Source: a virus. From it: DNA of 58,294 nucleotides. Under the pieces are notes generated by a model. That model was not told the origin of the DNA. It ran no database searches and saw only the letters and a list, made by a program, of their open reading frames with translations. Shown here one piece after another: positions 7,788 through 16,755 of this stretch. The stretch lies in IMG/VR virus record IMGVR_UViG_3300025767_000021, positions 1-58,294 of that record; one strand, given 5' to 3'. Each line of letters opens with the position of its first letter. The first letter of the stretch is position 1. Made by a program: the position numbers and the translations under genes.

Positions 7788-8918
7788 ATGGCAAATTCAA
7801 AATTGTTAAAAGAAGCAATTGCTGATGCCAAAGCTGTAAGAGAAACTGCTATTGCTAACGCTAAAATCGCATTAGAAGAAGCATTTACTCCTAGACTTCA
7901 GTCTATCCTTTCTAAGAAGCTTCAAGCTGAAATGGAAGAGGAAGATGAGGAGCCGATGGAAGAAATGGATTCAAGCGAAATTGGTGGTGGTGATAACGAA
8001 GAACCTTCAGCTGAAGCAAGTGATGCTCACACAGAACTAGGACCTGAATCTGAGGAAGAAACTGCGGAAGTAGGTGATGAATTGGAAGAAGGTGAAGGCT
8101 CTATTGAGGACCCAACTAACGCTGATGATGCTACTATCTCTGAAGAGGATGAAATGGAAGATGAAGTTTCTGAAGAAGAAATGGAAGATGAAATGGAAAT
8201 CGAAGAAGAGATGGAAGATGAAGATGAGTTAGATTTGGAGGCTATCATTAGAGAATTGGAAATGGGCATGGAAGATGAAGAAGAAGTATCTGAAGAAGAG
8301 GATATGGATTCTGAAGAAGAAATGCATGAAGAAGAAGATGAAGTTTCTGATGAAGAAGAAGAAGCTATCGATGCTGCATTAGATTCTCACGAAGATGAGA
8401 TGCACGCTGACGAAGAAGCAGATGACATGGAAGAAGAAATGGATGACGAAATCGACTTAGATGAAATTCTAAGAGAGATGGGCTACGGAGATGATGAAGA
8501 GGTTGAAGAATCTTATGATGAAGAAGAAGCTAACGAAGAAGTAACTAAGTTACAGACGGAGTTAGAAGAAGCTTATGCAACTGTTAAATCACTTCAATCT
8601 ACAATCAACGAAGTAAATCTTCTTAACGCAAAATTATTATACGCTAACAGATTATTCAGAGGTTATAACTTAACCAATGAACAAAAATCTAAAGTTGTTG
8701 AAAACTTAGACAGAACTACATCTGTTAGAGAGGTAAAATTAGTTTACGCTACGCTTGCAGAATCTATGAACTTTACAGGTACTGAGAAAAAAACTAAGAA
8801 AGTTGTTGCTGAGGCAGCATCTAAGGTAGTTTCTTCAACTGCTCCTGCTAAAGAGATTATTTCTGAAAGCACAAATGCATTAGCTGAGAGATTCAAACAA
8901 TTAGCTAATATCAAATAA
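7788..8918 (+). CDS. gp22: Prohead core scaffold protein, gp22-like
   Basis: 376 residues (T4 gp22 is 269), with AAAAGG before the ATG. N-terminal helix (~1-48: ADAKAVRETAIANAKIALEE), then an extremely acidic Glu/Asp/Met segment (~49-250), then a basic helical C-terminus with LLYANRLFRGYNLTNEQKSKVV and VREVKLVYATLAES. The acidic core, its place directly before gp23 and downstream of gp21 fit the T4 scaffold, which assembles inside the prohead and is degraded by gp21. The acidic part is longer than in T4. Identity rests on context and architecture more than residue matches. Confidence 0.85.
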   Translation: MANSKLLKEAIADAKAVRETAIANAKIALEEAFTPRLQSILSKKLQAEMEEEDEEPMEEMDSSEIGGGDNEEPSAEASDAHTELGPESEEETAEVGDELEEGEGSIEDPTNADDATISEEDEMEDEVSEEEMEDEMEIEEEMEDEDELDLEAIIRELEMGMEDEEEVSEEEDMDSEEEMHEEEDEVSDEEEEAIDAALDSHEDEMHADEEADDMEEEMDDEIDLDEILREMGYGDDEEVEESYDEEEANEEVTKLQTELEEAYATVKSLQSTINEVNLLNAKLLYANRLFRGYNLTNEQKSKVVENLDRTTSVREVKLVYATLAESMNFTGTEKKTKKVVAEAASKVVSSTAPAKEIISESTNALAERFKQLANIK

Positions 8919-8944
8919 CACTAACATTAAAAAGGAAAAATAAA

Positions 8945-10552
8945 ATGGCAAATTTTGATTTATCTAAACTAATGGAAGGCAAGAACCCACAGTCAGTAAT
9001 GTTGGCTGAAACTAGACAATTAAAGTCTAAGTGGGAACAAACTGGTCTTCTTGAAGGTTTAAACGCAAAAGAGCAAGGCGCAATGTCTGTTCTTTTAGAA
9101 AACCAAGCAAAACAATTGCTTGATGAGGCAAGTGCTACTGGTACTGCTGCAAACTCTGAAGAGTGGAGTGGTGTTGCACTTCCTCTTGTAAGAAGAATCT
9201 TTGGTGAGATTGCTTCTAAAGAATTCGTTTCTGTACAACCTATGAACTTACCTTCAGGTCTTGTATTCTATTTGGATTTCAAATATGGTACTGCAACTGC
9301 TGGTAGAACTACAACTGAATCTTTATTCGGTGGTACTACTTCAGGTGATTTCGGTAGAACTGATTCGGCTGAAAATGGTTTATATGGTAATGGTAGATTC
9401 GGTTACTCAGTAAATGAGCAAGAAGCTACTGTTGTTTCTGCATCTCAAGCTTACGCTACTGCTTCTTGGGCAGAGTTAGGATTTGATGCATCTCTTTCTG
9501 CTTCTCAAGCAGCTGGTGATATTCAGAAATTAACTATCGCTAAATCAGCTATTTCAGCTACTGCTGATGATGATGCAATTACATCATTCATCTTATCTGG
9601 TACTGATTTAGAGGGTACTAACTACAACCAATTCAACAAAGTTGTTGGTTCTAACTATGTATTCTTCGTTAAAGCTACTGGTGCAGTAGATGCTAACGAT
9701 GTAACAGTTAAGTACTCAGTAGTTCCTGCTGATTACTCAAGAGGTGATTTCGAACAATCTTCTTTCACTGTTCCTGGTCCATCAACTTCTGATGACCTTC
9801 AGATTCCTGAAGTTGACTTAGAACTTAAGTCTGAAGCAATCGTTGCTAAGACTAGAAAGTTAAAGGCAGTTTGGACTCCTGAATTGGCGCAAGACCTTAA
9901 CGCTTACCACTCAATCGATGCTGAGGCTGAATTAACTTCTATGTTATCTGATTATATCTCTTTAGAGATTGACTTAGAAATCTTAGATATGTTAAAGTCT
10001 AACGCATTGACTACTGAGTACTGGTCAGCTACAATCGGTGAAGAGTACAACTCTTCAACTGGTGTATGGTCTGCTGGTACATCTGGTGTTGCTTACCAAA
10101 AGAACACTTGGTTCCAGACTTTAGGTACTAAATTGAACAAAGTATCTAACAAAATTCACCAATTGACATTAAGAGGTGGTGCTAACTTCGTAGTTGCATC
10201 TCCTGATGTATGTACAATTCTTGAATCAATCCCAGCATTTACTGTTTCAGCTGATAAAGATGCAATGTCTTTCGCTGCTGGTGTAACTGCGGTTGGTGCT
10301 ATCGCTAACAGATACACAGTTTACAAGAATCCTTATATGACTTCTAACGAAATCTTATTAGGATTTAGAGGTTCTAACTTCCTTGAGACTGGTGCTGTTT
10401 ACGCTCCATATGTACCTCTTATTATGACTCCATTAGTGTACGACCCACAAAACTTCACGCCAAGACGCGGAGTGATGACTCGTTACGCTAAGAAAATGGT
10501 ACGCCCAGAATACTACGGTAAGATTTATGTTAAAGATTTAGCATCTATCTAA
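8945..10552 (+). CDS. gp23: Major capsid protein, gp23-like
   Basis: 535 residues (T4 gp23 is 521); strong AAAAAGGA before ATG. N-terminal MANFDLSKLM and KSKWEQTGLLEGL, then LPLVRRIFGEIASKEFVSVQPM, the characteristic T4-type start of the mature shell region; later GANFVVASPDVCTILESI, and near the end APYVPLIMTPLVYDPQNF and GVMTRYAKKMVRPEYYGKIY. A likely gp21 processing site is L-D-E|A at residues 59-62, close to the T4 cut after residue 65. It forms the hexamers of the head. The next gene is not a gp24 homologue; a GIY-YIG endonuclease follows after a terminator. Confidence 0.96.
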   Translation: MANFDLSKLMEGKNPQSVMLAETRQLKSKWEQTGLLEGLNAKEQGAMSVLLENQAKQLLDEASATGTAANSEEWSGVALPLVRRIFGEIASKEFVSVQPMNLPSGLVFYLDFKYGTATAGRTTTESLFGGTTSGDFGRTDSAENGLYGNGRFGYSVNEQEATVVSASQAYATASWAELGFDASLSASQAAGDIQKLTIAKSAISATADDDAITSFILSGTDLEGTNYNQFNKVVGSNYVFFVKATGAVDANDVTVKYSVVPADYSRGDFEQSSFTVPGPSTSDDLQIPEVDLELKSEAIVAKTRKLKAVWTPELAQDLNAYHSIDAEAELTSMLSDYISLEIDLEILDMLKSNALTTEYWSATIGEEYNSSTGVWSAGTSGVAYQKNTWFQTLGTKLNKVSNKIHQLTLRGGANFVVASPDVCTILESIPAFTVSADKDAMSFAAGVTAVGAIANRYTVYKNPYMTSNEILLGFRGSNFLETGAVYAPYVPLIMTPLVYDPQNFTPRRGVMTRYAKKMVRPEYYGKIYVKDLASI

Positions 10553-10576
10553 TCTAAAGTAATTCTTAGATAAATT

Positions 10577-10606
10577 AGAGGGAAGAGAAATCTTCCCTCT
10601 TTTTTT
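10577..10606 (+). terminator. Intrinsic terminator after major capsid gene
   Basis: Perfect 10-bp stem AGAGGGAAGA / TCTTCCCTCT with a GAAA tetraloop followed by a run of T (10600-10606), 25 bp after the gp23 stop. A classic strong rho-independent terminator for the scaffold/capsid unit. Confidence 0.92.
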
Positions 10607-10625
10607 ATGCTTTTCCATATAACTC

Positions 10626-10635
10626 ACTATTTATA
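10626..10635 (+). promoter_or_regulatory. Promoter-like motif ACTATTTATA before homing endonuclease
   Basis: Weakest of the intergenic copies (core TATTTAT kept), only 7 bp before ATG 10643. If it is a -10-type element the transcript would start at or near the start codon. Confidence 0.35.
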
Positions 10636-10642
10636 TTAAAGT

Positions 10643-11227
10643 ATGAATTCTATGGATAAACAATGTATTTATAAATTAACTTCACCAAGTGGAAAAGTGT
10701 ATATTGGTAGAACCAACGATTTTAATCGTAGGATGATTGAGCACAAATTCAATTCTGAAAAGAGATACAAAGAAAAATACGATTATGCATTATATAAAGC
10801 TATTCGTAAATATGGTTGGAATAACTTTGAAAAAAATATTTTATTTGAAACATCCGATTTAGAAGTATTAAAAAAAGTTGAAGAAGAATTTATATTAGCA
10901 TATGATGCTGTAAAGCGGGGGTATAATAACATTTATGGTTCTGATGGTGGGGATGTGTATAAGGATAACCCAGAGAGATTACAACGAATGAAAAAAATAA
11001 ATAGCGAAAAATTTAGTGGTGAAAAAAATCCAATGTACGGCAAAACTCATTCGGATGAAACCCTAAAAAAACTTCAACAAAAGGCCAAAGGTAGATTCTC
11101 TTTAGATTGGTACATAGATAGAAATGGAAAAGAAGAGGGTACTCGTTTGTATGAAGAACGAAGAGTGTGGTTAAAGAGTAGAAATCTTAAAAAAGATGAA
11201 AACGGAAGATTTCTAAAGGCAAAATAA
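10643..11227 (+). CDS. GIY-YIG homing endonuclease with NUMOD3-like DNA-binding part
   Basis: 194 residues. The N-terminal nuclease domain shows CIYKLTSPSGKVYIGRT (the paired GIY/YIG tyrosines), the RRMIEH arginine segment and a glutamate in VEEEFILAY (~residues 5-95). The middle has GEKNPMYGKTHSDET, a NUMOD3-type motif, and the C-terminus has WYIDRNGKEEGTRLYEER, seen in other phage homing endonucleases. It is a free-standing intergenic endonuclease after gp23, beyond the terminator, with its own promoter-like motif. There is no sign that it interrupts a gene. ATG 10652 is an alternative start that leaves more room for a leader. Such genes usually spread by cutting endonuclease-free relatives near the insertion site. 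Confidence 0.9.
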   Translation: MNSMDKQCIYKLTSPSGKVYIGRTNDFNRRMIEHKFNSEKRYKEKYDYALYKAIRKYGWNNFEKNILFETSDLEVLKKVEEEFILAYDAVKRGYNNIYGSDGGDVYKDNPERLQRMKKINSEKFSGEKNPMYGKTHSDETLKKLQQKAKGRFSLDWYIDRNGKEEGTRLYEERRVWLKSRNLKKDENGRFLKAK

Positions 11228-11243
11228 GTTTCTTCAGAAATTT

Positions 11244-11253
11244 AATATTTATA
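11244..11253 (+). promoter_or_regulatory. Promoter-like motif AATATTTATA
   Basis: In the 31-bp gap after the homing endonuclease, 5 bp before ATG 11259. As with 10626, the short distance would imply a very short or absent leader if this is a -10-type element. Confidence 0.4.
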
Positions 11254-11258
11254 CACAT

Positions 11259-11474
11259 ATGAATTGGTTTGAATTTTATAACAATAATAAAAGTAGTGGT
11301 ACGATAAATGAAATCGTACAGGCATACAACACTTATATTTTTCAAAACCAAACACCTGAATTGTTAGAAGAAGCTATGAGAAAGTTGGGTACGAATAATA
11401 TGATACTACAAGAAAACTCATATGCTATTCTTCAAGAAGGTCAAAACGAATACGGATTATTACAAGAGATATGA
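11259..11474 (+). CDS. Small unknown protein with LQE repeats
   Basis: 71 residues. N-terminal half (MNWFEFYNNNKSSGTINEIV) is mixed; the C-terminal third repeats a short pattern, ILQENSYAILQEGQ then GLLQEI. It overlaps the next gene by ATGA, so the two are probably translated together. No family is known to me; it may be a partner of the 548-aa fibre-like protein. Confidence 0.6.
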   Translation: MNWFEFYNNNKSSGTINEIVQAYNTYIFQNQTPELLEEAMRKLGTNNMILQENSYAILQEGQNEYGLLQEI

Positions 11475-13117
11475 GTAAACCAAGAAGAATAACCGAACTA
11501 CCATTAACCACAAATCCCTCCATTAGTGATTTAATCGCATTGGCGAGGGTAGGTTCTAATAGTAGAGTAACCATTGGTTCTTTGTTAAATGCAGAACTCC
11601 CGTCCACATTTGGAACTACCACTATAAATGGTGATTTGAATGTAAATGGAAACTTGAATGTATCAACCATAGTATCCGCATCAATCATATATGAAAGTGG
11701 TTCAACCATTTTCGGAAATTCATTAGATGATACACATGATTTTATAGGTGATGTTTCTATTACAGGTTCTCTATTTGTAAGTGGTGGAACTGAATTAGGT
11801 GGAGATATCTATCCACAAACCCCACAAGGAGCAAGATTGGGAACTCCCGAAAATCCATTCAGAGAAATCTACCTTCAATCGGGTTCTATTACTATTGAAT
11901 CAGATACACCAGGTGACCCTTCTGCTAAAATATCAAACTTTAATGGAAATGTTGATATTAAAGCAGCTGGATTTTCTGTAACATCTGGTTCTATTTCTCC
12001 ATTTATCATCAACAACCAAGGGCAGATAAAAATACAAAACAAATATCAAGACCCTCAAAATGAAGCAATATTTCAAGTTATTGGTAATAACGAAGGAAGT
12101 CAATCTGCCGCTGTAAACCCTGGTGGTATGATTCACATCACCGGATTTGATGGTGTTCCAAATAGAAATGTGTTTGACTCGTATGGTGGTGGTGGAGTAT
12201 TTTCTCAAGTTATTCTAAGGAATGCAGCTGGTACTGCCGCAAATCCAACTTCTACTGTTGCTGGAATCATTGGTAGAGTGGCAACATCTGGATATATTAC
12301 TGATATCGGATTTGGTATAGAAGGAGTAACTGGTCCACCTGCATCAATGAACTTTTATACACCTGGTTATAGAAGTGGTAGTAGGGAAACTATGATTCGT
12401 TTTTATGCAACTGCTGATAACGAATTAGACCCCAACGGTTACTCTGCTGTAATCAAAGCAGAAGGAATGGAAGTTACTGGTTCGGTTGATATAAGTGGTG
12501 ATTATACCATAAACGGAAACTCATTCTCATCTTCATTATTCCAAAGTTCATCTATATCGGGTTCAGTTATCCAATTCACAAAAGGTGATACAACTACACA
12601 ACAAGTCCAAATACCAAAAGGTTTAGGATATAGTGGATTGGGTTGGGCAAGATATAATGATACAACTTATACAACTTTATCAGCATTTACAATAGAAGAT
12701 GGTGCTGATGTAGTATTACCCTGTAATGGGTCTGGTTCTATTGAAACACATATGCATTCAACAGTTTCTTTTTATACAGGTGCTGGACAAAAACTACAAG
12801 CCGAAAATGCAGGTGATGTATATACACTAACTGTTGATTTTACTATGAGAGCATCAAACAATCCATCAGATGGTGATTATGTTAGAATACAAATGAATAA
12901 CACTACTGGAACTCCATATACTAGAGTAGGTAGAGATTTATTTTTTGCAAAAAAGGATACTGAATGGCACAAATTTCACGAAATTTTCCAATATTACGCT
13001 GATGCAGATTTTGTGGCAAATGGAAATGAAATAAATGTAATACCATCTGGATTTGATATTGAAGTTGCAGATGTAGTAATTTTTATTCAAAGAACTCAAA
13101 ATCATTCACAGCACTAA
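11471..13117 (+). CDS. Fibre-like virion protein (548 aa), possible head or neck fibre
   Basis: 548 residues, ATGA-coupled to the preceding gene. The N-terminus has KPRRITELPLTTNPSISDLI, which I associate with adaptor segments of phage fibre proteins. A beta shaft rich in Asn-Gly, Ser-Gly follows (GDLNVNGNLNV, ASIIYESGSTIFGN), sharing a module with the giant proteins. A middle part is consistent with beta structure (GARLGTPENPFREIYLQSGS). The C-terminal ~150 residues (GWARYNDTTYTTLSAF, WHKFHEIFQYY, ending HSQH) look like a globular tip, possibly C1q- or TNF-like. Position between gp23 and gp13 makes a head or neck fibre plausible, but a tail location cannot be excluded. Confidence 0.65.
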   Translation: MSKPRRITELPLTTNPSISDLIALARVGSNSRVTIGSLLNAELPSTFGTTTINGDLNVNGNLNVSTIVSASIIYESGSTIFGNSLDDTHDFIGDVSITGSLFVSGGTELGGDIYPQTPQGARLGTPENPFREIYLQSGSITIESDTPGDPSAKISNFNGNVDIKAAGFSVTSGSISPFIINNQGQIKIQNKYQDPQNEAIFQVIGNNEGSQSAAVNPGGMIHITGFDGVPNRNVFDSYGGGGVFSQVILRNAAGTAANPTSTVAGIIGRVATSGYITDIGFGIEGVTGPPASMNFYTPGYRSGSRETMIRFYATADNELDPNGYSAVIKAEGMEVTGSVDISGDYTINGNSFSSSLFQSSSISGSVIQFTKGDTTTQQVQIPKGLGYSGLGWARYNDTTYTTLSAFTIEDGADVVLPCNGSGSIETHMHSTVSFYTGAGQKLQAENAGDVYTLTVDFTMRASNNPSDGDYVRIQMNNTTGTPYTRVGRDLFFAKKDTEWHKFHEIFQYYADADFVANGNEINVIPSGFDIEVADVVIFIQRTQNHSQH

Positions 13118-13139
13118 AATAATCATTCTTCTTTTTCTT

Positions 13140-13149
13140 TATATTTATA
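13140..13149 (+). promoter_or_regulatory. Promoter-like motif TATATTTATA before neck genes
   Basis: In the 61-bp gap before gp13, 29 bp upstream of ATG 13179. It would drive gp13 to the 4477-aa giant gene (~17 kb). Role inferred. Confidence 0.5.
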
Positions 13150-13178
13150 GATACGATATTAAAAGAGAGGAATAGTAA

Positions 13179-14327
13179 ATGGCAGTAGAATACATATACC
13201 CAGGTTCATCATCATTCTCAGCAGGAGATACCCCATTTGGAACATACGATTCGGATTCAGTATTCGCAACTGAAGCTCCTAAGATTGCCCAATGGACAGC
13301 AAAAAGATTAGGTTATCCTGTTCAAAATGTGGAATTGGTGGATGAAAACCTATTTGCTTGTTTTGAAGAAGCAGTATCAGAATATTCTGCTCAAGTAAAT
13401 CAATTTAACATTAGAAATAACTTAGATACCTTAAAGGGAAATCCAACGGGTTCTAATTATAGTGGAAAATTAGTTCAAGGTTCAAATTTACCTGAACTTA
13501 TTGGTATTTCAGATGCATATGGTACATTGGCAGGAGTTGGTGGTAATACCGATGTAAAAAGGGGTTCAATTGATTTAGTAGCAAATCAACAAATTTACGA
13601 TTTAGATATTCTTTGGGCAAATGTAAGTGAAAGTGCTAATAGAATTGATGTAGTTACAGTATTCCACGAAGCAACTCCTGCAATCAATAGGTTCTTTGAC
13701 CCTTATTCAATTAGTGGACAAGGTACATTAAACTTAATTGATGAGTTTGGATTCGGTTCATTCTCACCAGCAGCTCAATTTGTATTGATGCCTCTTTACG
13801 AAGATATATTAAGAATTCAAGCGATTGAATTCAATGACCAATTCCGTAAATCAGCACATACATTTAATATCACAAACAACAAACTTCAAATATTCCCAAT
13901 CCCAACTACCAATGGTAAGTTGTGGTTTGAGTATTTTGTGAGAAACGAATTCATTCAAAACTCAACAAATGTAACCCCAGATGTAGTTTCTGATTATGCA
14001 AATGTTGGATATGATTTTATTCCATATAGTAGAATAAATGATGTAGGTAAACAATGGATTAGAAAATATACACTTGCTCTTTCTAAAGAACTATTAGGAG
14101 CAATCAGAGAAAAATATAGTTCAGTACCTATTCCTGGTTCCGAAATATCGTTAGATGGAGCAGCATTACGAGCTGAGGCTCAAACTGAAAAAGATGCTTT
14201 GATTGAACAACTGAGAGAAAACTTAGAAGAGTTAAGTAGAAAAAATCAGTTTGAAATTAGAAACAATGAAGCTAATTATCAGCAAGAAATGTTACGAAAA
14301 GTTCCATTAACGATATATGTAGGATAA
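13179..14327 (+). CDS. gp13: Neck / head completion protein, gp13-like
   Basis: 382 residues (T4 gp13 is 309); AGAGAGGA before ATG. N-terminal part with AQWTAKRLGYPVQNVELVDENLF and EEAVSEYSAQVNQFN, middle VANQQIYDLDILW, then FVLMPLYEDILRIQAIEFND and LQIFPIPTTNGKLWFEYFVR, and a C-terminal coiled helix with EALIEQLRENLEE-like spacing. This pattern matches neck proteins of marine T4-like phages as I know them. gp13 and gp14 seal the packaged head and form the tail-docking site. It is followed one base later by gp14. Confidence 0.85.
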   Translation: MAVEYIYPGSSSFSAGDTPFGTYDSDSVFATEAPKIAQWTAKRLGYPVQNVELVDENLFACFEEAVSEYSAQVNQFNIRNNLDTLKGNPTGSNYSGKLVQGSNLPELIGISDAYGTLAGVGGNTDVKRGSIDLVANQQIYDLDILWANVSESANRIDVVTVFHEATPAINRFFDPYSISGQGTLNLIDEFGFGSFSPAAQFVLMPLYEDILRIQAIEFNDQFRKSAHTFNITNNKLQIFPIPTTNGKLWFEYFVRNEFIQNSTNVTPDVVSDYANVGYDFIPYSRINDVGKQWIRKYTLALSKELLGAIREKYSSVPIPGSEISLDGAALRAEAQTEKDALIEQLRENLEELSRKNQFEIRNNEANYQQEMLRKVPLTIYVG

Positions 14328-14328
14328 A

Positions 14329-14784
14329 ATGCCAAGATTCGCATTAGATAGGGATATAAGCTTCTTCAAAAGTATTTCAAGGGAGTTAGTGGATGCAGTA
14401 ATTGAAACTACTGTCGTTCTATACAAACTTGTCATTGAAGATGTTAAAACCAACTTATATGGTGAATCTCTAAACAAATCATATTTCCAAGGTTTAGAAT
14501 GTACGGCTGTAATTGAAAGAGATGATACATCGGTTTCTTACGAAGGATTTGGACCTGATAGTGGACAAAATGTACAATTTAGATTCAATAGATTCACATT
14601 AGAGGATAAAGGATTCTATCCAGAGATTGGTGATATCATTTACCATAACGATGCATATTTCGAAATTGATAATGTGAGAGAGGACCAATTAATTGGTGGA
14701 CAGAGTGGAGAGAAGTTCTCACTTATTGTTTCAACATTTATGACTAGAAGAAGTACTATTCAAACTGAAGAAAGAGTTATCTAA
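14329..14784 (+). CDS. gp14: Neck protein, gp14-like
   Basis: 151 residues, shorter than T4 gp14 (256). AGGAT overlaps the end of gp13. It shows VIEDVKTNLYGESLNKSYF, RFNRFTLEDKGFYPEIGDII and YHNDAYFEIDNVREDQLIGG, a pattern I associate with gp14 neck proteins of marine T4-like phages. Order directly after gp13 and before gp15 supports the call. Its stop overlaps the gp15 start (TAATG). Confidence 0.78.
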   Translation: MPRFALDRDISFFKSISRELVDAVIETTVVLYKLVIEDVKTNLYGESLNKSYFQGLECTAVIERDDTSVSYEGFGPDSGQNVQFRFNRFTLEDKGFYPEIGDIIYHNDAYFEIDNVREDQLIGGQSGEKFSLIVSTFMTRRSTIQTEERVI

Positions 14785-15875
14785 TGAATAAGAAGGAAAC
14801 AAATAGAGCGCTTCAGAGAAGTATCCAAAAAGAGTACACTAAAGGTGTAAAACTTTTGGATATTGATTCTACTATTGCAGAATATATGATTGATACTATC
14901 ATACCTGAAGTTGAGGAGCATGGTAACAAAGTTAAAGTTCCTCTTCTTTACGGAAATGCGGAAAGATGGAATAATGCTAGAGCAAAAGGATACCTACGAG
15001 ACCAAAGAGGTAAGATTCAAATTCCTTTGGTAATGTTCAAAAGAAACTCCATCGATAGACAAGATGGGATGGCTCAATTCAAAGATGTAAACACATTACC
15101 AGCCTACAAAAAATATTCTAAAAATAATAGATACGAACGATTTTCATTACAATTAGGAGCAAGTAAAGCTTTTGAACAATACGAAGTTTCTGTTCCTGAT
15201 TATGTAACAGTAACTTATGAGGTAATGATTTGGACATCATTTACCGAACATATGAACGCTATCGTAGAACAATTCCAATACGCTACTGATAGATATTGGG
15301 GTAAGGAAGATGGATACAAATTCAGAACTAGAATTGATTCGTTCGATAACCAACAAGAAGTAGGCGAAGGTTCGGAGAGAATTATCAGAACTTCTTTCAC
15401 AATGGTGGTAAACGCTTATTTACTTCCTGAAACCTATGATGAAAAACCTCAGGTTAAAAAATCATTCACCCCTAAGAAAGTTGTTTGGGGTATTGAGACA
15501 GACTTAACGGGTCAAACATTTACAAATCCTAATATTTATAATGAGTACCAAAATGTTATAGACTTTGTGGCAATTAGAGGTTCTAAAGATGCGGTTTATG
15601 TGAGTGATACTACTGCAAAATTAACAAATGTAGAACTTCCAATTTTACCACAAGAGTTAGTAGGTGTATTTGATACGAGAAATTGGTTTAGAGTTTACAT
15701 AAACGGATTATTCATTACACCAGATGCATATACTTTTACATTCAATGGTACTACTAATGAAATATTATTTACATTTGATTTAACACTGGTGTTTGAGCAA
15801 GGTGATAGGGATATTTTGAATACTTTGGAAGAGTTAGATGAAATTTCAATAACTGGTAAATTTATAGAATTATGA
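14784..15875 (+). CDS. gp15: Tail sheath stabiliser / tail completion protein, gp15-like
   Basis: 363 residues (T4 gp15 is 272; the extra length is C-terminal). By memory alignment to T4 gp15: VKVPLLYGNAERW against a VPITY strand, TVTYEVMIWTSFTEHMNAIVEQF against the T4 helix-strand EL-IFTRYEDDM-QIVEQ, and RTSFTMVVNAYLLPE against SLTFEVNGWMYPP. gp15 caps the top of the tail tube and sheath and joins it to the neck. The last ~130 residues, with VDFVAIRGSKDAVYV and WFRVYINGLFITPDAYTF, look like an added beta domain. Overlaps the next gene by ATGA. Confidence 0.75.
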   Translation: MNKKETNRALQRSIQKEYTKGVKLLDIDSTIAEYMIDTIIPEVEEHGNKVKVPLLYGNAERWNNARAKGYLRDQRGKIQIPLVMFKRNSIDRQDGMAQFKDVNTLPAYKKYSKNNRYERFSLQLGASKAFEQYEVSVPDYVTVTYEVMIWTSFTEHMNAIVEQFQYATDRYWGKEDGYKFRTRIDSFDNQQEVGEGSERIIRTSFTMVVNAYLLPETYDEKPQVKKSFTPKKVVWGIETDLTGQTFTNPNIYNEYQNVIDFVAIRGSKDAVYVSDTTAKLTNVELPILPQELVGVFDTRNWFRVYINGLFITPDAYTFTFNGTTNEILFTFDLTLVFEQGDRDILNTLEELDEISITGKFIEL

Positions 15876-16279
15876 ATATCTTTACTTTAAAAAATATAAT
15901 GAAAGAGGTAAATGCTCCTAATTCATTTGAGGGTATTCCATCGGATAAACCAAATGGTGATAGATACGAATTCAATCACCCACTTTATTGGATATTCAAA
16001 ATAGAAAATATGAGAATCAAAACATTGGATTCTCGATTAAGAGATAAGAGAAAACCGCATGCTAGATTTGATGTATTTCTATCGTTTACTGGTGATGATT
16101 CCAATGGAGCGGTTTTCGTTAGGAGTGAAGATTATAACTATGAACAATATGGTAATGATTTTTATGTAAAACTTATCAAAGCAAATTTCCCAACTGAGGA
16201 TAGATTTGGTAACAAATATACTTTAAGTGCGGATGATGATACAATTGTTATTAAGGGTGATATTGAAAGAATTAACTAA
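15872..16279 (+). CDS. Unknown small protein in the neck/tail block
   Basis: 135 residues, start overlaps gp15 by 4 bases, stop overlaps the next start by one. Contains FNHPLYWIFKIENMRIKTLD, ARFDVFLSFTG and a Asp-rich C-terminus (YTLSADDDTIVIKGDIE). Mostly beta by appearance. No family recognised. Tight coupling within the neck operon suggests a tail or neck component. Confidence 0.65.
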   Translation: MNIFTLKNIMKEVNAPNSFEGIPSDKPNGDRYEFNHPLYWIFKIENMRIKTLDSRLRDKRKPHARFDVFLSFTGDDSNGAVFVRSEDYNYEQYGNDFYVKLIKANFPTEDRFGNKYTLSADDDTIVIKGDIERIN

Positions 16280-16749
16280 TGAGTAGACCAGTTCCAAATA
16301 TATATGTAGGTAACACTGTAAAGAAGAGAGATAGACAATCTTTCAAAAACTTTGTATTGGAGGTAATTGAAGATACTTTCATAAATGAGTTTGAACCAAC
16401 ATCAGCATCTTTGGATTCTGCTACTCAAACATTATTTACTTTATTTTTAGGACCAACTGATAAGACTGGTTCTATTCCAGATGTTGCTGGATATCAATTT
16501 ACCTATGAAGAATTGCAGGTGGATAATGCATATGATTATTTAGATGTTTTTCTTTATAGTGTAAAAAGAGATAGAAGTGAATATGATGTTGAATTATATG
16601 ATGAAAATGGTACAAAATTAACATCGGGTCAATATGCTACTGGTACTAAAGAAATTAGGTTTATATTTAAAGAAGATATCACTCGTATTCCAACCGAAGT
16701 GGATAGAACTGATTTTTTAATCAAAGGAAAAATTACTGAGATAGAATAA
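16279..16749 (+). CDS. Unknown virion-associated protein
   Basis: 156 residues, TAATG-coupled to the previous gene. The second half (LDVFLYSVKRDRSEYDVELY, then GTKEIRFIFKEDITRIP) looks like a small beta-sandwich of the type found near phage fibre attachment points; that match is weak. It immediately precedes the giant 4477-aa gene, so an adaptor role is possible but unproven. Confidence 0.65.
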   Translation: MSRPVPNIYVGNTVKKRDRQSFKNFVLEVIEDTFINEFEPTSASLDSATQTLFTLFLGPTDKTGSIPDVAGYQFTYEELQVDNAYDYLDVFLYSVKRDRSEYDVELYDENGTKLTSGQYATGTKEIRFIFKEDITRIPTEVDRTDFLIKGKITEIE

Positions 16750-16755
16750 TAAGAA

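Noticed and set aside
15531-15540. AATATTTATA inside gp15
   Set aside because: Within a conserved coding frame with no start nearby; counted as a chance copy and mentioned as a caveat for the motif finding.
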